From contig NZ_FOMD01000005.1 in assembly GCF_900112525.1 (NCBI RefSeq), positions 62,001-126,000 on the forward strand: DNA of 64,000 nt. The letters are read 5' to 3'. Of the stretch, positions 9,748-18,627 are shown piece by piece. The notes below the pieces were generated by a model. It saw nothing but the letters and a program-made list of their open reading frames with translations, made no database searches and was not told the origin of the DNA. Numbering within the stretch: the stretch's first letter is position 1; each line of letters starts with the position of its first letter. Source of the DNA: Klenkia taihuensis (lineage in GTDB: Bacteria; Actinomycetota; Actinomycetes; Mycobacteriales; Geodermatophilaceae). The translations under genes were made by a program, and so were the position numbers.

Positions 9748-10821
9748 GTGACGCTGGTGGCGCCCGCCAACGGCCGGAGCGGCGGGGGGCGACGACACGG
9801 GCTCCTCACCGCCGTTGCCCGCCAGGCCGGCGTGTCCGTGGGGACGGTGTCCAAGGTGGTGCACGGCCGCCGGGACGTCGGCGCCGAGACCCGGGCGCGC
9901 ATCCTGGAGATGCTGTCGGAGGCCGGGTGGTCGTCGGACCAGCCGATCGTCACCGCTCAGCGCATCTTGGTGGTGTTCCGGGACCTGGACAGCCCCTATC
10001 CGCTGGAGTTGGCACGAGGCCTGGTGGATGCCGCGGCAGCCCAGGGGTTCGAGGTGGTGGTGGGCACGACGATGCACCGATCGGTGACGGAGTGGATCGA
10101 CGGCTGCGACCGGCCGGACGTCGCAGGCATGGTGCTGGTGATCTCCCGGATGACCGAGCGCGACCAACGTCGGGTCCTCGACACCCACGTGCCGGTCGTG
10201 CTGGTCGACCCGCTCAGCGAGCCCATGCCCGGTGTGCCCAACATCGGCGTCACCAACTGGCGGGGTGGGCGCGACGCGGTCCAGCACCTCCTCGACCTGG
10301 GGCACCGACGGATCGGGATCGTGGCCGGTCGACCGCACTCCCCCGCCGGCGGCGCCCGCCTCCAGGGCTACCGCGCCGGGCTGCACGAAGCCGGTATCGC
10401 CTTCGACTCAGGACTGGTCCGGCCCACCGACTTCGACTACGAGGAGGCCATCGAGGCCGCCTGCTCGCTGCTGTCCGGCCCGGAGCCGCCGACCGCCGTC
10501 TTCGCGACCAGCGACGCCCAAGCTCTCGGGGTCCTGGAGGCTGCCCGCCGCCTGCACATCGCGGTGCCCGACGAGCTGTCGGTGGTGTCGTTCGACGACA
10601 CCTCGAACGCCGCGACGGCCAGTCCCCCGCTGACCGCGATCCGCCAGCCCTTCGAAGAGCTGGGCCAGGTCGCCATCAGGGTCCTCCAGGAGACCCTGGA
10701 GGGAACCGCCCCGGGTGTGGACCACTACGAGTTGGCGACCACCCTGACCGTGCGGGCCTCCACGGCTCCAGCCCCGGCTGCGGGCTCCGTCGACCATCCC
10801 GGACACCGCGAGCGTTCCTGA
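9748..10821 (+). CDS. LacI/GalR-family transcriptional repressor
   Basis: Full-length LacI regulator, 357 aa from the GTG at 9748. A TTG at 9697 is in frame, but the added 17 residues look unlike coding sequence. The HTH is at about residues 15-40 (AVARQAGVSVGTVSKVVHG), followed by a hinge and a periplasmic-binding-protein-like effector core containing GVTNWRGGRDAVQHLLDLGHRRIG and the VPDELSVVSFDD strand. It is divergent from the sugar-uptake operon and should repress it, with an imported sugar as inducer. The short LacI-like protein at 2396-2797 has a related DNA-binding domain but no effector core. Effector identity cannot be read from the sequence. Confidence 0.9.
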   Translation: MTLVAPANGRSGGGRRHGLLTAVARQAGVSVGTVSKVVHGRRDVGAETRARILEMLSEAGWSSDQPIVTAQRILVVFRDLDSPYPLELARGLVDAAAAQGFEVVVGTTMHRSVTEWIDGCDRPDVAGMVLVISRMTERDQRRVLDTHVPVVLVDPLSEPMPGVPNIGVTNWRGGRDAVQHLLDLGHRRIGIVAGRPHSPAGGARLQGYRAGLHEAGIAFDSGLVRPTDFDYEEAIEAACSLLSGPEPPTAVFATSDAQALGVLEAARRLHIAVPDELSVVSFDDTSNAATASPPLTAIRQPFEELGQVAIRVLQETLEGTAPGVDHYELATTLTVRASTAPAPAAGSVDHPGHRERS

Positions 10822-10895
10822 GACGGTGCCGTCCCGCCTGGTGACAGCCTGCCGTTGCACTCTGCCGGAGCGACGCGGGTGGCGAATGTGCCCGG

Positions 10896-11369
10896 TCAGT
10901 CGCCGACGGGGGCGGTGCGGCCGCTGGGGTCTCGCACGTCGGGTTCCTCGAAGATCAAGTGGGTTCGGGTGGTGAGCACCCCAGGCATGCTCTGGATCTC
11001 GTCGAGCACGACGCGCTTCAGATCGGCGTTGTCCCGGGCGCGGACGAGCAGCACCACGTCGAACTCCCCGCCCACCAGGCCGATGTGGGCTATACCCGGC
11101 AGGGCGCGGAGTCGTTCTCGGATGTCCCGCCACTGCGACTGACGCACGTTCATGGTTACGAACGCTGAGGTGGTCTGCCCGGCGAGCACCGGGTCGACGT
11201 CGGCGCGGAAGCCCCGGATGACCCCCGTGGCCTGGAGTCGCTCGACGCGGGCGTAGGCGTTGGCCCGAGAGATGTGCAGCTGCTCGGCCAGGGAGCGCAT
11301 CGAGATGCGCCCGTCCCCGGTGAGGGTGGTCAAGATCGCTTGATCGATGCCGTCGAGGTGCTGTGCCAC
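10896..11369 (-). CDS. Lrp/AsnC-family regulator, probable control of the 2-oxoacid dehydrogenase operon
   Basis: Lrp/AsnC-type regulator of 157 aa. An N-terminal winged HTH covers about residues 5-55 (SMRSLAEQLHISRANAYARVERL). A RAM effector-binding domain follows (about 70-140), with the characteristic GLVGGEFDVVLLV and the C-terminal glycine-rich turn. The start is a GTG at 11369 preceded by GAGGAG eight bases upstream. It is divergent from the E1 alpha gene with only 62 bases between starts. This is the typical arrangement for a BkdR-like regulator that senses branched-chain amino acids or their oxo-acids and activates the degradation operon. Confidence 0.9.
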   Translation of the reverse strand: MAQHLDGIDQAILTTLTGDGRISMRSLAEQLHISRANAYARVERLQATGVIRGFRADVDPVLAGQTTSAFVTMNVRQSQWRDIRERLRALPGIAHIGLVGGEFDVVLLVRARDNADLKRVVLDEIQSMPGVLTTRTHLIFEEPDVRDPSGRTAPVGD

Positions 11370-11431
11370 TCGTCCATCTCCTCGCCTGCGGTTGCTTCCT
11401 TGATTGGACGAACGGCTCGCCAGGTGGGGAT

Positions 11432-12595
11432 GTGAGCGTACGTCTTCTCGAAGATCAGCGACTACTGGACGACGGGTGGCTGTCCCTCGACCATTCCCGC
11501 ATGCCCGTCGACGCTGATCTCCTGATGCCGACCGCAGTCCCGGTGCAGCTGATCGGCCCCGATGGCGAACGGGTGGCCACCTCCGCGCGGGCCATGCCCT
11601 CCGACGCGGACCTGGTGCGCGCCTACACCGCGCTGGTGGCCGCCCGGCGGCTGAACGACCAGGCTTACGCCTTGGTCCGGCAGGGCAGGCTGGCGGTGTA
11701 CCCGTCGTCGCACGGGCAGGAGGCCTGCCAGGTGGCGGCCGCCCAGGTACTGGACGCCGCGGACTGGCTCTTCCCGACCTACCGGGACACCGCGGCCGTC
11801 GTGGCCCGCGGTGTCCCCGCCGGCGAGGTGCTGGTCCTGCTCAAGGGTGACTGGCACTCCGGCTACGACCCCTACACCCACAACGTCGCCCCGCAGGCCA
11901 CCCCGCTGGCGACGCAGCTGCTGCACGCCGTCGGTGTCGCTCACGCCGCCCGCCTGCGCGTGGAGCCGACGGTCGTGCTGGCCATGTGCGGTGACGGCGC
12001 GACCAGCGAGGGCGACTTCCACGAGGCCCTGAACTTCGCCGCCGTGTTCCGCGCCCCGGTCGTCTTCTTTGTGCAGAACAACGAGTACGCGATCTCCGTC
12101 CCGCTGGCGCGGCAGTCCGTGGCCCCGTCGCTGGCCCACAAGGGCATCGGGTACGGCATCCGGGGCGAACGGGTCGACGGCAACGACGCGGCCGCCCTGC
12201 TCACCGTCCTGGGGGACGCGGTGACCCGGGCTCGGGAGGGTGCCGGCCCCCAGCTGATCGAGGCCCACACCTACCGGATGCAGGCCCACACCAACGCCGA
12301 CGACGCCCGGCGCTACCGCGCGGACGCCGACGTCGCCGCCTGGGAGCACCGGGACCCGCTCGCCCGGCTGAGCACCTACCTGCGTGGGCGGGGCCTGCTC
12401 GACGACGCCGGCCAGCAGGTCGCCGACGCGGCCGCCGAGGAGCTGGCGGCGGGCATGCGGGAAGAGCTCTTCCGGGACGTCACACCAGATCCGGCCGACC
12501 TGTTCACCCACGTCTTCGCCGTCCCGACACCACAGCTGATCGAGCAGTCCGCGGTGGTCGCCGACGAGCAGTCCCGTGAAGGAGCACTCCGATGA
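11432..12595 (+). CDS. bkdA: 2-oxoacid dehydrogenase E1 component, alpha subunit
   Basis: Thiamine-diphosphate-dependent E1 alpha subunit, 387 aa. It has the ThDP-binding GDGATSEGDFHEALNFA block, with the conserved Asn in VQNNEYAIS, and the YRMQAHTNADD loop typical of branched-chain and pyruvate E1 alpha chains. With E1 beta it decarboxylates a 2-oxo acid and transfers the acyl group to the lipoyl arm of E2. The GTG at 11432 was chosen because AGGTGGGG lies just upstream; the frame continues to 11363, but that would overlap the Lrp gene start. An ATG at 11502 is the next alternative. The stop overlaps the E1 beta ATG. The three-gene layout and Lrp neighbour fit the mycobacterial branched-chain complex (BkdABC) better than housekeeping PDH. 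Confidence 0.88.
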   Translation: MSVRLLEDQRLLDDGWLSLDHSRMPVDADLLMPTAVPVQLIGPDGERVATSARAMPSDADLVRAYTALVAARRLNDQAYALVRQGRLAVYPSSHGQEACQVAAAQVLDAADWLFPTYRDTAAVVARGVPAGEVLVLLKGDWHSGYDPYTHNVAPQATPLATQLLHAVGVAHAARLRVEPTVVLAMCGDGATSEGDFHEALNFAAVFRAPVVFFVQNNEYAISVPLARQSVAPSLAHKGIGYGIRGERVDGNDAAALLTVLGDAVTRAREGAGPQLIEAHTYRMQAHTNADDARRYRADADVAAWEHRDPLARLSTYLRGRGLLDDAGQQVADAAAEELAAGMREELFRDVTPDPADLFTHVFAVPTPQLIEQSAVVADEQSREGALR

Positions 12596-13608
12596 GCACC
12601 ACGACCACCCAGCCCGCACCGACCGGGCACCAGAAGCTGACGATGGCCCAGGCGCTCAACCACGCGCTCCGGGACGAGATGTCCGCCGACCCCTCCGTGG
12701 TGGTGTTCGGTGAGGACGTCGGCGCGTTGGGCGGGGTCTTCCGGATCACCGACGGTCTGACGGCCGAGTTCGGCGACACCCGCTGCTTCGACACCCCGTT
12801 GGCCGAGTCCGGCATCGTGGGGATGGCGATCGGGATGGCGATGAACGGCATGCGCCCGGTGGTGGAGATGCAGTTCGATGCGTTCGGCTACCCGGCGTTC
12901 GAGCAGGTCGTCAGCCACGTCGCGAAGATGCGCAACCGGACGCGGGGTGCGGTCACCCTGCCCATGGTCATCCGGGTGCCCTACGCGGGTGGCATCGGGG
13001 GCGTCGAGCACCACTGCGACTCCTCGGAGGCCTACTACGCCCACACCCCCGGGCTGCAGGTCCTCACGCCGGCCGATGCCGCAGACGCCTACGGGCTGCT
13101 GCGGGCCGCGATCGCCTCGCCGGACCCGGTGGTCTTCCTGGAACCGAAGAAGCTGTACTGGGCGAAGGAGGAGGTGGACCTGTCCGCCGAGGTCCCCGGG
13201 ATAGGGCGGGCCGTCGTCCGGCGGGCCGGCACCGATGCCACTCTCATCGCCTACGGACCGTCCGTCCCGGTCGCCCTGGAAGCAGCTGCGATCGCTGCCC
13301 AGGAGGGACGCAGCCTGCAGGTGGTCGACGTGCGGTCCATCGTTCCCTTCGACGACGAGACCGTCGCCGCAGCGGTGCGCTCCACCGGGCGTGCCGTGGT
13401 CATCGCCGAGGCTCCGGGCTTCGCCAGCGTCGCCTCCGAGATCGCCGCCCGGGTCACGGAGCGCTGCTTCCACTCCCTGGCGGCGCCGATCGCCCGGGTC
13501 ACCGGATTCGACATCCCTTTCCCGCCGCCCAAACTGGAGCACTTCCAACTGCCCGGCGTGGACCGGGTCCTCGATGCCGTCGACGCCCTCCAGTGGGAGA
13601 CCTCGTGA
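12592..13608 (+). CDS. bkdB: 2-oxoacid dehydrogenase E1 component, beta subunit
   Basis: E1 beta transketolase-like subunit, 338 aa. Expected landmarks are the N-terminal EDVGALGGVFRITDGL block, the FDTPLAESGIVGMAIGMA segment, the potassium-loop region PYAGGIGGVEHHCDS, and the C-terminal transketolase domain with ERCFHSLAAPIARVTGFD. It pairs with the alpha subunit in an alpha2beta2 tetramer and helps form the ThDP site. The ATG overlaps the alpha-subunit stop (ATGA), and its own TGA overlaps the GTG of E2, so all three subunits are translationally coupled, consistent with fixed stoichiometry. Confidence 0.92.
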   Translation: MSTTTTQPAPTGHQKLTMAQALNHALRDEMSADPSVVVFGEDVGALGGVFRITDGLTAEFGDTRCFDTPLAESGIVGMAIGMAMNGMRPVVEMQFDAFGYPAFEQVVSHVAKMRNRTRGAVTLPMVIRVPYAGGIGGVEHHCDSSEAYYAHTPGLQVLTPADAADAYGLLRAAIASPDPVVFLEPKKLYWAKEEVDLSAEVPGIGRAVVRRAGTDATLIAYGPSVPVALEAAAIAAQEGRSLQVVDVRSIVPFDDETVAAAVRSTGRAVVIAEAPGFASVASEIAARVTERCFHSLAAPIARVTGFDIPFPPPKLEHFQLPGVDRVLDAVDALQWETS

Positions 13609-14969
13609 GCGAGCAGACCTTCCTGCTGCCCGACCTCGGGGAAGGCCTCACCGACGCAGAAGTCGTCCGCTGGCTGGTCGCCGAGGGTGACGTGGTCACC
13701 GTCGACCAGGTGGTTGTCGAGGTCGAGACCGCCAAGTCGCTGGTCGACGTCCCCACCCCCTACGCCGGGCGCGTCTCCCGCCTGCACGGGGAAGAGGGTC
13801 AGACCGTCGATGTGGGCAGCCCGTTGATCAGCGTCTCCCCGGTCGCAGCCGCCGCAGCGAACCCTCTCGACTCCTCGGTCGAGGCCGTCGCCGCTCAGAC
13901 CTACCGCGAGGAGGAGCAGGCGGGGTCCGGGAACGTCCTGATCGGCTACGGCACCACGGCGACTGCCAGCGGACACCGCCGCAGGCGCCGCGGGACCGGA
14001 CAGTCGAGCACACCCACGGTCGGCGCACCCGCACCGGCACCGGTCGGCCGGGTCCCGCTCGTCGTGTCACCCCTGGTGCGCCGGCTGGCGCGTGACACCG
14101 GGGTCGACCTGGGTCAGCTCGCCCGGCAGACCGGCGGGACGGTCATCACGCGTTCGGCGGTCCTGGCGGCCGCCGAACGCTCGACCGCCCCGGCCGCTCC
14201 ATCCATGGTCAACCCGGACGTGGACGCAGCGGGTGGGGCGGCACCGGCACCGGCGGAGCCCGAGCGCACGACAACAGCCGGTGAGCTGCGGATCCCGTTG
14301 AACGGGTTCCGCAAGGCCGTCTCGGCAGTTCTCACCCGCAGCCGCGCCGAGATCCCCGAAGCAACGGTGTGGGTCGACGTCGACGTCACCGACACCTGGA
14401 TGCTGCGGGAACGACTGAAGGCGGCGGGCGGTCCCGCGCCCTCGCTGATGGCCTTCTTCGGTCGGTTCGCCGTCGCCGGACTGCGCGCCCACCCCGTCCT
14501 CAACAGCCGGGTCGACACCGACACCAGCGAGATCGTGCAGCTCGAGCGCATCGACCTGGGGATCGCTGTGCAGAGCCCCCGCGGCCTGGTCGTCCCCGCC
14601 GTGCTGGATGCGGGTCGGATGACGATGACCGAGCTTGACTCCGCCATCGGTGACCTCACCAAGCGGACCCGGGCCGGCCAGGCGACCAGCGAGGAACTGG
14701 CTGCCGGGACGTTCACCGTCAACAACTACGGCGGATTCCGGGTCGACGGCAGCGCGGCCATCATCAACTACCCCGAGGCGGCCATCCTGGGCTTCGGTCG
14801 GATCATCGACCGCCCGTGGGTGGTCGAGGGCGAGATCGTCGTCCGCAAGATCATGCAGATGTCCTTCGTCTTCGACCACAGGGTCTGCGACGGTGGCACA
14901 GCGGCCGGGTTCATGCGGGTCGTGGCCGACTCGCTGGAATCGCCGGCTTCGGCCCTGACCCATCTGTGA
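13605..14969 (+). CDS. bkdC: Dihydrolipoamide acyltransferase E2 (branched-chain type)
   Basis: E2 core enzyme, 454 aa. Residues about 5-78 are one lipoyl domain with the lipoylated Lys at about 44 (VETAKSLVD). A linker rich in Ala/Pro/Arg follows, then an E1/E3-binding domain at about 148-182 (SPLVRRLARDTGVDL). The catalytic acyltransferase domain from about 225 ends with the HxxxDG active site (H425, D429, in DHRVCDGG). It transfers the acyl group from the lipoyl arm to CoA. The GTG at 13605 overlaps the E1 beta stop; four extra upstream codons in frame are read-through. No E3 (dihydrolipoamide dehydrogenase) is encoded nearby, so the complex must borrow one. Confidence 0.92.
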   Translation: MSEQTFLLPDLGEGLTDAEVVRWLVAEGDVVTVDQVVVEVETAKSLVDVPTPYAGRVSRLHGEEGQTVDVGSPLISVSPVAAAAANPLDSSVEAVAAQTYREEEQAGSGNVLIGYGTTATASGHRRRRRGTGQSSTPTVGAPAPAPVGRVPLVVSPLVRRLARDTGVDLGQLARQTGGTVITRSAVLAAAERSTAPAAPSMVNPDVDAAGGAAPAPAEPERTTTAGELRIPLNGFRKAVSAVLTRSRAEIPEATVWVDVDVTDTWMLRERLKAAGGPAPSLMAFFGRFAVAGLRAHPVLNSRVDTDTSEIVQLERIDLGIAVQSPRGLVVPAVLDAGRMTMTELDSAIGDLTKRTRAGQATSEELAAGTFTVNNYGGFRVDGSAAIINYPEAAILGFGRIIDRPWVVEGEIVVRKIMQMSFVFDHRVCDGGTAAGFMRVVADSLESPASALTHL

Positions 14970-15019
14970 GCCGGCCGCCCGCGCCGGAACCACCACGCCC
15001 GTTCTCGGAGAGGTACCCC

Positions 15020-15955
15020 TTGCCCGACATCGTTGCCCACCTGCAGGCCCGGTTCCTCGCCACGGTCGTCACCCGGCTCATCGCGGCACCGTCGGTGGAG
15101 CTGACCAGCCGGGAGGTGCCTGCTGCGCAGACCGTGAGCGTCCCGACGCGGCACGGTGCGATCCGGTGCTTCATCACGCATCCGGCGGCGGGCGCACCGC
15201 TCAACGGCGAGGGCACTGCCCCGCCGGTGCACATCAACATCCACGGCGGGGCGTTCCTCATCGGGGCACCGCGTCAGGACGACCACCTGGTCCGGGCCAT
15301 CGCCGGCGAGGTCGGCGCGGTGGTGATCAACATCGACTACTCCACGGCGCCCCAGGCGCGGTACCCGCAAGCCCACGAGGAGTGCTACGACGTCCTGCGA
15401 TGGGTGCAGAGCTCGGGTGACCGCATGGGATGGGACAGCGGGCGGGTGTCCATCGGTGGGGGCAGTGCCGGCGGGAACCTGGCGCTCGGTGTGCTGCAGC
15501 TGGCACATCAGAACGGGGACCCTGCGCTGCGGGCGGGCGTGCTCGTGGTCCCGAGTGTCGACCAGACCATCCCGGCCCACGACTACACCTCCCCGGTGGG
15601 CAGCGAGTCGCCGGCACCATTCGTCAGCCCCGGCCTGGTGCGGAGCATCCAGGTGACCTACTTCGCCGAAGCTGCTCGCCGACCGGAGGCGCTGGCGTCA
15701 CCGGTCCTGGCCGACGGGGAAATGTTGGCGGCGCTGCCGCCGCTGCTGGTGCTCAGCGCGGAGCTGGACTCGCTCCGCCCGCAGATCGAGCATTTCGCGG
15801 AGAGAGCGCGGGCCGCCGGCGCCGAGCTGACCTACACGTGCCTGGACGGCGTCGACCACGACTTCCCCGTCCGGCCCAAGGGCGACCGTCCGCTGGCAGC
15901 GCTGAGGGAGGCCGCCACGTTCATGCAGGACCACCTGCTGCACCACCTGCGCTGA
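15020..15955 (+). CDS. Alpha/beta hydrolase, HSL/GDXG esterase family
   Basis: Carboxylesterase of the hormone-sensitive-lipase family, 311 aa. It has the oxyanion motif HGGAF, the nucleophile motif GGSAGG (the usual form is GDSAGG), a catalytic Asp candidate in SAELDSL and the His in GVDHDF. The TTG at 15020 was chosen because GGAGAGG lies six bases upstream. A GTG at 14966 overlapping the E2 stop is in frame and would add 18 residues of Pro/Arg-rich sequence. It may be co-transcribed with the E2 gene. The 3' end overlaps the convergent LysR gene by 35 bases. Substrate unknown; such enzymes act on short acyl esters or lactones. Confidence 0.82.
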   Translation: MPDIVAHLQARFLATVVTRLIAAPSVELTSREVPAAQTVSVPTRHGAIRCFITHPAAGAPLNGEGTAPPVHINIHGGAFLIGAPRQDDHLVRAIAGEVGAVVINIDYSTAPQARYPQAHEECYDVLRWVQSSGDRMGWDSGRVSIGGGSAGGNLALGVLQLAHQNGDPALRAGVLVVPSVDQTIPAHDYTSPVGSESPAPFVSPGLVRSIQVTYFAEAARRPEALASPVLADGEMLAALPPLLVLSAELDSLRPQIEHFAERARAAGAELTYTCLDGVDHDFPVRPKGDRPLAALREAATFMQDHLLHHLR

Positions 15956-16922
15956 GACGGGCACTGGCGGCGCGGCCGGTCCCTCTCCGCGCCGGCTGTT
16001 CCTCTGCGGAGACCGCTTCGCCGGCGCTGGTCAAGGCTCTCCGCAGCCACGCATGGGCCGGGTCACCACGGAATGCCGGGTGGAACCAGAATGCCTCGGC
16101 CAGCGGCACGGCGTCCCAGGGGCAGGGCAGCTGACGAACTCCTGCTGCCGTGCCCAGGCGGTCGGCCAGCCGGCGCTGCACCAGCGCCACCTGGTCTGTG
16201 CCGGCCACCAGGAAGGGGATGGCCAAGAAGGTCTCGGCGATGACGTTGACCACGGGCTCGACTCCGTGCATCCGCAGCTGACGGACCGCCGGGGTGAAGG
16301 CGATCGGCCCGTCGTACCCGATCACCCACGGCAGCACCGCGAGCTGGTCCATCGTGAGGTTCTCGCCCACCTCGGTGTTGTCCTGGGACAAGATGCACAC
16401 CCAGTCGTCCTCGAAGAGCTGGACGGCCGGGACGTCGCTGAGGAATCCGTGCGGCAGCACGACTCCGTCGACGGTGCGCAGGGTCTCCATCGCGTTGGTC
16501 ATCGCCTGCACGCTGATCTCCAGCAGGCGGATCCGTACGTGTGGGGCTTGCTGCGCCACCACCGTGGTCACAGCACCACCCAGCACCATCGCGGCGTAGT
16601 CGGACACCATGATGGTGAACTCGCGGGCGGAGGAGGACGCGTCGAAGTCGGGCGTGGCATCGAACACGCGTTGGAAGCCGGACAGTGCCGCGGCGGTCCG
16701 GGGAGCCAGTTGCTCGGCGAGCGGGGTCAGCACCGACCTGTTGCCGTCGCGGATCAGCAGTTCGTCCCCGAAGTGTCGTCGCAGCTTGGCCAGCGCTCCT
16801 GACACCGAGGGCTGGGTCACCCCCAGTCGCGTTGCTGCCCGGGTGACGCCGCGCTCGCTGAGCAGCGCGTCGAGGGTGACGACCAAGTTGAGATCCAGGT
16901 TGCGCAGGCCCGCGTAGTCCAC
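15921..16922 (-). CDS. LysR-type transcriptional regulator
   Basis: LysR regulator, 333 aa. The winged HTH spans about residues 5-62, with LDALLSERGVTRAATRLGVTQPSVSGALAKLR being typical of the NodD/SyrM-like branch; a type 2 periplasmic-binding-like effector domain follows. The GTG at 16922 begins the conserved start of the domain; the frame is open further upstream without coding character. It diverges from the FAD hydroxylase operon and most likely activates it in response to an aromatic substrate. The last 35 bases lie inside the 3' end of the esterase gene on the other strand, which gives a low-complexity Ala/Gly/Arg tail. Confidence 0.88.
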   Translation of the reverse strand: MDYAGLRNLDLNLVVTLDALLSERGVTRAATRLGVTQPSVSGALAKLRRHFGDELLIRDGNRSVLTPLAEQLAPRTAAALSGFQRVFDATPDFDASSSAREFTIMVSDYAAMVLGGAVTTVVAQQAPHVRIRLLEISVQAMTNAMETLRTVDGVVLPHGFLSDVPAVQLFEDDWVCILSQDNTEVGENLTMDQLAVLPWVIGYDGPIAFTPAVRQLRMHGVEPVVNVIAETFLAIPFLVAGTDQVALVQRRLADRLGTAAGVRQLPCPWDAVPLAEAFWFHPAFRGDPAHAWLRRALTSAGEAVSAEEQPARRGTGRAASARLSAGGAAGGPA

Positions 16923-17061
16923 ACCCCACCATAGGTGAGGCCGATGACTTCGATAACGAACTCGCACTTCCGTGATGTGACGGCGTTCACGACAGTGGTA
17001 CGCGTCATACAGCGAGCGTCGGCCGACCGGGCCGACCCGCCTGCACCCTGATGGAGCTCTC
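16923..17061. promoter_or_regulatory. Divergent LysR/hydroxylase promoter region with a TTCG-ATAA-CGAA inverted repeat
   Basis: A 139-base gap between divergent starts. It contains TTCG-ATAA-CGAA at 16949-16960, close in size to a LysR-type T-N11-A site, and is the likely binding place for the LysR protein. GGAG seven bases before 17062 is a good ribosome site for the hydroxylase gene. Promoter boxes are not clear enough to assign. Confidence 0.4.
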
Positions 17062-18627
17062 ATGACCGTCGACGTGGACGTCGCCATCGTTGGATACGGA
17101 CCCGGGGGCGAGGTGCTGGCCTCCCTGCTGGGGCAGGCCGGGCACCGCGTGGTGGTGTTCGAGAAGTTCCCCGCGCCCTACGGGCTGCCCCGGATGAGCA
17201 CCCTGGACGGCGAGATCGCCAGGTTGCTGCAGCACACCGGCGACGGCGTCAAGGCACTGGAGGGCTCCGTCCCCCAGCACTTCGGCAACCTGTACGGGGC
17301 CGACGGCGAGCTGGCCATCCGCTTCGACTGGACCGGTGAGCTGTGCGGTCACGCCTCGCACCTGAGCCTCCACCAGCCCAACATCGAGAGCGCCATGCAG
17401 GAGCGGGTTGCCTCCCTCCCCTCCGTCGACGTCCGCTGGGGGACCGAGGTCACCGAGGTCGAGGACCTCGGGGACTCGGTCCGGGTGACGGCGCGGACGC
17501 TGACCACCACCGACGAGCAGGCCCCCCTCGAGCAGGTGACCGCGACCTACGTCGTCGGCATGGACGGCGCATCGAGCTTCGTCCGCCAGGCGCTGGGGAT
17601 CCCGCTGGAGATCCTCCGCCAGCACGACGACCAGTGGTTCCTCACCGACTTCGACATCCTCGACCCGGCGATCAAGGAGCCCGAGACCGAGATCCACATG
17701 ATCCCGACCGGGCCCTACTTCTGGGGGCCGAACGGGGCCGGCCGCTGCCGCACCGACGTCCGGATCATGCCCGGCACCGAGCCTGCCGAGCTCATGGACG
17801 AGGAGCACGGCTACGCGTGGCTGGAGGCCAACATCGGCATCCCCCGCGAGGCGGTCCGGATCAGCCGGCGGGTCCTCTACCGCTTCCGCTCCCAGTACGC
17901 CAAGTCCTTCCGCAGTGGCCGGGTCTTCATTGGTGGCGACGCCGCCCACGCCATGACCCCGTTCATGGCCCAGGGCTCCTGCTCGGCCATGCGCGACGGC
18001 GCCAACCTGGCCTGGAAGCTCGACCTGGTGCTCCGGGGCTGCGCCACCGACGAGCTGCTGGACACCTACGAGCCCGAGCGGCTGGCACACGTGGTCCCCC
18101 TGGTCCACGGGTCCTTGGCGCAGTGGGGGCTGCTCACCGAGGAGGACTCCGCCAAGGCCGCCGGCCGCGACGCCTTCCTGCGCTCGGGCGAGGCCCACCT
18201 GCCACCCATGCCCATCCTCACCGCCGGGATCATCCACCGCGGCCCCGACGGCGAGCCGGTCGGACCCGCCGGAGAGCTCAGCCCGCAGGGCAAGGTCCGC
18301 ATCGGCGAGCGGGAGGGCCTGCTGGACGACCTGGTCGGCTTCGGGTTCCAGGTGATCAGCGCCGACCCCCTGGACGACGCCCTCACCGATGCCCAGCGCA
18401 GCGCACTGGACTCGATCGGAGCGAAGGTCCTGATCCTCGGCGACGGCGGAGTGGGCGACCTGGAGGACACCTACGCCACCTTCCTGGCCGAGCACGGCGC
18501 CACCAGCTACATCAGCCGCCCGGACTTCTACCTCTTCGGTACCGCCACCGGCCCACAGGCAACCTCCGCTCTGGTCGATGCGCTGCTTGCACAGCTGCCC
18601 CTCACCGCCCAGCCGGTGCCGGCATGA
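17062..18627 (+). CDS. FAD-dependent aromatic hydroxylase (MhpA/PheA-like monooxygenase)
   Basis: Group A flavoprotein hydroxylase, 521 aa. The N-terminal Rossmann fold has GxGxxG in VGYGPGGEVLASLLGQAG, with Glu at the end of strand 2 (VVVFEK). The DG motif is in VVGMDGASSFVRQALG. The second FAD motif GDAAHAMTPFMAQG is near residue 292, and a C-terminal thioredoxin-like domain follows (about 400-515). Such enzymes add a hydroxyl to a phenolic ring using NAD(P)H and O2; 3-(3-hydroxyphenyl)propionate hydroxylase is the closest known type. It is first in a coupled operon with a hydrolase, an FAH-family enzyme and a DUF3500 protein, and is divergent from LysR. Substrate not determined. Confidence 0.88.
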   Translation: MTVDVDVAIVGYGPGGEVLASLLGQAGHRVVVFEKFPAPYGLPRMSTLDGEIARLLQHTGDGVKALEGSVPQHFGNLYGADGELAIRFDWTGELCGHASHLSLHQPNIESAMQERVASLPSVDVRWGTEVTEVEDLGDSVRVTARTLTTTDEQAPLEQVTATYVVGMDGASSFVRQALGIPLEILRQHDDQWFLTDFDILDPAIKEPETEIHMIPTGPYFWGPNGAGRCRTDVRIMPGTEPAELMDEEHGYAWLEANIGIPREAVRISRRVLYRFRSQYAKSFRSGRVFIGGDAAHAMTPFMAQGSCSAMRDGANLAWKLDLVLRGCATDELLDTYEPERLAHVVPLVHGSLAQWGLLTEEDSAKAAGRDAFLRSGEAHLPPMPILTAGIIHRGPDGEPVGPAGELSPQGKVRIGEREGLLDDLVGFGFQVISADPLDDALTDAQRSALDSIGAKVLILGDGGVGDLEDTYATFLAEHGATSYISRPDFYLFGTATGPQATSALVDALLAQLPLTAQPVPA

